A stretch of DNA of 11,347 nucleotides from Planctomycetota bacterium (GTDB lineage: Bacteria > Planctomycetota > Planctomycetia > Pirellulales > Lacipirellulaceae), in the NCBI GenBank assembly GCA_024278035.1, contig JAJRUA010000329.1, forward strand, positions 1 through 11,347, written 5' to 3'. The translations under genes were made by a program, and so were the position numbers. The notes beneath the pieces were generated by a model. It did not search any database. It worked only from the letters and a program-made list of their open reading frames with translations, and was not told the origin of the DNA. Positions 8,316-11,347 of the stretch are shown in pieces (position 1 is the first letter of the stretch; each line of letters begins with the position of its first letter).

Positions 8316-8755
8316 CGCTAAACTCCAGAGTTAAACGGATTCCGTGAAACACGCAAAGTAGATCCGACTACAATCGCGTCTCTCCGTTTCGCAAGATAAG
8401 TTGCCAGATAAGTTCGCCAGGTGGCAAGAAAAGAGGACTTGCAGGCTACCACCTAAAACAGTTCCTGCAATACCGTAAAAACTGCACGGCATTCCGAAAA
8501 CGGAAAAGGCGCAGAGGAACGATAGGCAGGCAATGGAATATGCGACTTCAAAAAAAGTAACGAAGTAGTCGAATAATATCCGCTATGCAGACCGTTGATT
8601 CGGGCAGCGCAAACAATGTAGTAACCGTTCCTAACTCCCGACAAAAAAGAAACCGCTAACAGTCGGTCCCTTTTTCGGGCAAGCGGCTAAGGAACGTGAA
8701 TAGATCGCTAATAAACGAATCGAAACAAGAGGCTGAGACAACCGAGCCAAATTGA
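8316..8755. other. Intergenic region without convincing gene
   Basis: This stretch contains the ribosome binding site and presumably the promoter of the minus-strand lyase gene at its left end, but I cannot assign -35/-10 boxes securely. It also holds a short direct repeat (GATAAGTTGCCA at 8395-8406, then GATAAGTTCGCCA at 8407-8419) and a small perfect hairpin, TTCCG-AAAA-CGGAA (8492-8505). A 63-codon minus-strand ORF (8453-8644) has no recognisable features. Confidence 0.5.
8395..8419. repeat. Short tandem direct repeat, 12-13 bases
   Basis: GATAAGTTGCCA is followed immediately by GATAAGTTCGCCA, differing by one inserted C. It lies about 80 bases upstream of the lyase start codon, where a regulator could bind as a tandem site, but it may also be chance duplication. 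Confidence 0.45.
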
Positions 8756-8847
8756 GGGGCACCCGCACCCGTAAAGAAGACCTCACGCTCGCCACCCTTA
8801 CTGGCGCGTCACGTTCCGGGCCGACGGCCCTCGTTGCTAGCAGTGAC
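8756..8847 (+). pseudogene. Eroded remnant of a WD40 gene 3' end
   Basis: This intergenic stretch aligns to 7055-7164, inside the last two WD40 repeats of the upstream kinase gene. By hand, 8756-8797 matches 7055-7096 at 35 of 42 positions without gaps, including a 17-base identical run (CCTCACGCTCGCCACCC). After a 10-base deletion, 8806-8829 matches 7115-7138 at 21 of 24. After a further 8-base deletion, 8830-8847 matches 7147-7164 at 12 of 18. Conceptual translation of the first block reads TRKEDLTLAT against TGKEVLTLAT. The 10-base gap breaks the frame and nothing upstream or downstream continues the similarity, so this is a non-coding relic of a duplicated or paralogous WD40 gene, not a functional CDS. 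Confidence 0.65.
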
Positions 8848-8998
8848 AGCTTTTTTTCTCCTAGGAATTTAGCAACGTCGCACTCAATTGGCTGCTAGTC
8901 GCGACAATCCTCAAGACCGTTTCAAGTCGGTCCGATGACGTAGATAGAGGAGCGTCAGCAGCGCACCTCAGATGCCACCCGTGCGCTAGGACAAACTG
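8848..8998. other. Upstream region of the 8999 gene
   Basis: It contains a run of seven T (8851-8857) without a convincing preceding stem, and a weak inverted repeat GACCG-8-CGGTC (8915-8932). AGGA at 8988-8991 is the ribosome binding site for the gene at 8999. A promoter must lie here or slightly upstream, but no strong -35/-10 pair can be picked by eye. Confidence 0.4.
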
Positions 8999-9931
8999 AT
9001 GGAAGAGACGTACGCCACTTTTGATACGTTCACCGTGGGCGAAAAATTCGCGCCGGGTGAAGACCCGCTAGCACCGCCCCCCCAGGCTCCGATCCTTGCC
9101 CGATTGCCTCGCCTTGGGACTGCAAAATCGGTTGTTGGGAATCCCCAAAAAAACAACCGCTTTGATCAACCTGAGAAAGGGATCATTGGCGTCCATGCAC
9201 CAGAAGAGGCGGCTCCTGAAGCGGCTCCTTTGATTCAAGGTGCGGATAACCCGGCATCAACGATTCGCTTCGATACACTCCTCACCGAAGAGGGCTTCAT
9301 TGAAGAGAAAGGGATCGAAGCTAAGAGAGTTGGGGTTGAGGCGGTACGAGTTGGAACCAATAGACCACAATCCGTACGGAATGAGGCTCCTCAGCTTCAA
9401 CCAACCACCGAATTTGATAGCTGGTTGCTGAATCTCGAAGCGGCTGTGATGCCCTACTCTCGATGGATTGTGCTTGCGGCGGTTATTTCCGCATTGGGTC
9501 TCGCACTGGTTTTGTTGCGAGGTAGCGCCCCAGCGGCCCTAGGCGATGCGCTCTTACCGGGCGATCGGGTAGAAAACACGGTCTCAAACAGCGCTACGGT
9601 AGCCGTCGATGAGACCGATTCCGTACCAGCCGTTCGCACACTAGACACGGGCACACTAGGCACGGGCAAAGGCCTTCTGCCGATGGATTCCTCTCCGGAG
9701 GCCATCACTAATACCTTGGCCACCACGGCAATGGGACCGGCGGCTCACAAAACGAACAACGCCCCTCAGGCAAGGCTCGCGCAGCAGGTGCAGCCGATCG
9801 AACCCTACCGTGTCACTGGCACGGCAGAACGGATTGAAATCGCCTCGCAGCGCTCGGTCGGGGGATACCCTCGCACCGCTGCCAACGGCCCTTTAGCGCC
9901 AGTGACCTCCGAACGGAGTACCCTACGATGA
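8999..9931 (+). CDS. Single-pass membrane protein of unknown function
   Basis: A 310-residue protein I cannot assign to a family. The ATG at 8999 has AGGA seven bases upstream. Residues 1-150 are acidic, Pro/Ala-rich and probably disordered, with short recurring FD motifs (TFDTF at 7-11, RFDQP at 54-58, RFDTL at 90-94, EFDSW at 138-142). One TM helix covers about 156-173. Residues 175-310 are a low-complexity Ala/Thr/Pro-rich tail without a visible domain. Arg155 and Arg174 flank the TM, so orientation is unclear. Its TGA overlaps the next start (ATGA), so the two are almost certainly co-translated. I infer that it is a membrane anchor or activator for the following P-loop protein, by analogy with chain-length/CpsD pairs, but it lacks a Wzz domain and the analogy rests on position only. 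Confidence 0.75.
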   Translation: MEETYATFDTFTVGEKFAPGEDPLAPPPQAPILARLPRLGTAKSVVGNPQKNNRFDQPEKGIIGVHAPEEAAPEAAPLIQGADNPASTIRFDTLLTEEGFIEEKGIEAKRVGVEAVRVGTNRPQSVRNEAPQLQPTTEFDSWLLNLEAAVMPYSRWIVLAAVISALGLALVLLRGSAPAALGDALLPGDRVENTVSNSATVAVDETDSVPAVRTLDTGTLGTGKGLLPMDSSPEAITNTLATTAMGPAAHKTNNAPQARLAQQVQPIEPYRVTGTAERIEIASQRSVGGYPRTAANGPLAPVTSERSTLR

Positions 9932-10785
9932 CCAGCACCGACCGTGCCTTTATCGCTGCCTACCAGCAGTCAACCATTTCTCTGCCAGCCGTAGAGTCGG
10001 AGGAGCATCCGCCCGCCCCTCCGGGAGGGCCTCATTTTCTCCGGAAAAATTCGCCCCAAGTGCAACAGCAATCGCTGGGAGAAAAACGGGCCGACGTAAA
10101 AAGCTCTCGGCGAGCGCCTCTCTCCGAGTTAATTGCACAACGACACCAGCGTTTTGCCGACATGCCGCCGGCTTTGGCTGCTTCACCCACGCTTGAGCTA
10201 AGCGACTTCAATTGGCCGGAAGTCTCAACACGGCTGGCTCGTGAGTACGGCTCCGCTTTAATCGCCGCGCTCTCTTCGATCAGCGGAAATATCGTAACAC
10301 TCGTTGGTGCTCACCCAGGCGTGGGCCTTACCACGATGGCGCTTGCGCTGGCTCAAGCAACCACCCGTGCCGACTTGCGTGTTGCCCTCGTAGATGCCAA
10401 CCCAGTCGCTTCGGACCTAGCGTTCCAAATGGGAGTCCGACGCCTTCGCACACTTGCCGAGGCCGCCGAACAGGGAGACACGCTCGAAGGGTGTGTCGTC
10501 AGTTGTCGTGGCGGATCGGTATCGCTCGTCATTGCCGGCGGTCCGATCCCTCCCAAAGCAGCACGTCAGAGTCTGGATCAGCTATCGGCTGCAAACGATC
10601 TTGTTATCGTTGACGCTGGGGCGGCAACCGTGCCTTTCTCGGCGCCTCTTTCCTCATGGCTTACCACTTCGGAAGGTATAAGCCTTGTCGATCAGCCTGA
10701 CCGAGAAAGAGACGATCTGCTTCGATCCTTTGCAGGAGCCCAACTGGTCGTCCACGGTATTATTGAAAATTTTGTTGACGCGTAG
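9928..10785 (+). CDS. MinD/CpsD-like P-loop protein lacking the Walker A lysine
   Basis: A 285-residue protein whose start overlaps the previous stop by four bases, with GGAG nine bases upstream. The first 100 residues are variable and Pro/Gln-rich. From about residue 120 it has the SIMIBI/MinD-type fold: strand NIVTLVG, a P-loop-like GAHPGVGLTT (127-136), VALVDANP (D156, the position of the conserved Asp of CpsD/MinD proteins) and LVIVDAGA (D229, Walker B-like). The invariant P-loop Lys is Leu134, and no upstream signature Lys is present. There is no Tyr cluster at the C-terminus, so it is unlikely to be a BY-kinase. Related CpsD-like proteins accompany GspA/ExeA-type ATPases and chain-length proteins in exopolysaccharide loci, which fits the next gene. 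It may bind nucleotide weakly or act as a non-catalytic regulatory subunit. Family assignment is fairly secure; function is inferred. Confidence 0.8.
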   Translation: MTSTDRAFIAAYQQSTISLPAVESEEHPPAPPGGPHFLRKNSPQVQQQSLGEKRADVKSSRRAPLSELIAQRHQRFADMPPALAASPTLELSDFNWPEVSTRLAREYGSALIAALSSISGNIVTLVGAHPGVGLTTMALALAQATTRADLRVALVDANPVASDLAFQMGVRRLRTLAEAAEQGDTLEGCVVSCRGGSVSLVIAGGPIPPKAARQSLDQLSAANDLVIVDAGAATVPFSAPLSSWLTTSEGISLVDQPDRERDDLLRSFAGAQLVVHGIIENFVDA

Positions 10786-10918
10786 CCCTTGCTAAGAGCC
10801 TATCCCAGAACCGCTCAGGAGGCCTCCAGCGGTCGAGAAAGACCGGAGTGCCTGAAGGTTTTGGGACGTACTGTAAAACTTTTTATTGAATACTTTCGTC
10901 CGCCAAGCGACCAATCGT
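10786..10918 (+). other. Leader between P-loop gene and ATPase gene
   Basis: A 133-base gap inside an otherwise tight gene cluster. It contains two overlapping hairpins (10810-10845) and an AT-rich stretch just upstream of the ATPase start. TTGGGA (10861-10866) and TATTGA (10884-10889) are spaced 17 bases apart and could be a weak sigma-70-type promoter, but the match is poor. No ribosome binding site is evident before ATG 10919. Confidence 0.4.
10810..10845 (+). promoter_or_regulatory. Two mutually exclusive hairpins, attenuator-like
   Basis: Stem 1 pairs ACCGCT (10810-10815) with AGCGGT (10828-10833), extended inside by GGA/TCC after a two-base bulge. Stem 2 pairs CGGTC (10830-10834) with GACCG (10841-10845) around the loop GAGAAA. 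They share 10830-10833, so only one can form at a time. No T tract follows immediately, so this is not a standard intrinsic terminator. A role in regulating the ATPase gene is inferred. Confidence 0.35.
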
Positions 10919-11347
10919 ATGTACCTCGACTACTGGCAACTTGCAACCAAGCCTTTTGAACCAAACTCCGGTGAGGAGTTTGTTTATCCGTGCGAATCGC
11001 ATGAAGGGGCTCTCTCCAAACTACGCTACGCCACTCAGGAAGGCCGGTGCGCGGCCGCACTTGCCGGGCCCAGTGGCGTGGGTAAGACACTGCTCGTCCG
11101 TCGTCTTGTCGCTACGCTTGATGCCGAAAAGAGGCCGTTCGTCCACCTCGTCTTCCCACAGATGTCAGGACGAGATTTCCTGGCCTACCTGGCTGAGCGA
11201 CTGGGAGCACCCACTCTGGATTCCTCCAGCGGAACGATCGAGGAGTCGGTCCGGCGTTTAGAAGCACTTGCCCAACATAATACGGAACAAGGAATTCGAC
11301 CTCTTATTGTGATTGATGAGGCCCACTTGCTTGAAGACACAGGCACC
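10919..11347 (+). CDS. GspA/ExeA-like AAA ATPase, 3'-truncated by window edge
   Basis: The frame from ATG 10919 is open to the window end (143 residues). The N-terminus, MYLDYWQLATKPFEP, is the signature opening of ExeA/GspA/MshM-type secretion ATPases, followed by a YPCESHEGAL helix (SHEEAL-like in relatives). Walker A is GPSGVGKT (50-57) and Walker B is LIVIDEAH (129-136), both intact. This family includes the 'PEP-CTERM locus' secretion ATPase found in exosortase-associated exopolysaccharide clusters, as well as type II secretion GspA; the fragment is too short to separate them. Position after a CpsD-like gene favours the exopolysaccharide type. Full-length relatives often carry a C-terminal peptidoglycan-binding or extra domain that would lie beyond the window. 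No Shine-Dalgarno is visible, but homology of the first residues fixes the start. Confidence 0.88.
   Translation, partial: MYLDYWQLATKPFEPNSGEEFVYPCESHEGALSKLRYATQEGRCAAALAGPSGVGKTLLVRRLVATLDAEKRPFVHLVFPQMSGRDFLAYLAERLGAPTLDSSSGTIEESVRRLEALAQHNTEQGIRPLIVIDEAHLLEDTGT

Noticed and set aside
8453..8644. 63-codon minus-strand ORF in the intergenic region
   Set aside because: No ribosome binding site or recognisable domain was seen, and the composition is like non-coding sequence. It could be real only if conserved elsewhere.
8651..8695. Inverted repeat CCGCT...AGCGG around a T-rich loop
   Set aside because: Only five outer base pairs and a weak inner stem, with no T tract after it and no adjacent gene end. 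Likely chance.
8806..8857. Possible intrinsic terminator (seven T after the WD40 remnant)
   Set aside because: The sequence before the T run offers only a three-base stem, and there is no intact gene upstream on that strand to terminate.

Overview
The window most likely comes from a planctomycete, probably a Pirellulales-type genome. This is inferred from the gene types: a large PKD-repeat surface protein, a zinc-ribbon Ser/Thr kinase fused through one membrane segment to a very long WD40 array, a PEP-CTERM secreted enzyme, and a GspA/ExeA-type ATPase next to a MinD/CpsD-like P-loop protein. Base composition is moderately GC-rich. No rRNA, tRNA, CRISPR array or transposase gene was seen.

Layout. 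(1) 1-2138 (+): the 3' part of a PKD-repeat extracellular protein that runs off the left edge. (2) about 2284-7227 (+): a 1647-residue membrane Ser/Thr kinase with an N-terminal zinc ribbon, a threonine-motif-rich linker, an intact kinase domain, one TM helix, a coiled coil and 21 WD40 repeats (three times seven). (3) 7284-8315 (-): a secreted polysaccharide lyase-like protein of the PL14/PL20 type with signal peptide and PEP-CTERM tail, convergent with the kinase. (4) 8316-8998: a 683-base stretch with no convincing gene, but holding an eroded copy (8756-8847) of the 3' end of the kinase's WD40 region. (5) 8999-11347 (+): the start of an envelope or exopolysaccharide-type cluster. It has a single-TM protein of unknown function, a MinD/CpsD-like protein lacking the P-loop lysine and translationally coupled to it, and after a 133-base leader with overlapping hairpins, the 5' part of a GspA/ExeA-like AAA ATPase cut by the right edge.

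How the genes may fit together. All five genes concern the cell envelope: surface adhesion or structure, transmembrane signalling, exported polysaccharide degradation, and polysaccharide assembly or secretion. A GspA/ExeA-type ATPase together with a CpsD-type protein is typical of exosortase-associated EPS loci, and a PEP-CTERM protein lies less than 1 kb away, so a link to such a locus is plausible. No exosortase, glycosyltransferase or export protein is visible here, so the link is inference. The best candidates for a second look are the WD40 remnant, the Lys-less P-loop protein, the repeated threonine motif in the kinase N-terminus, and the C-terminal module of the PKD protein.
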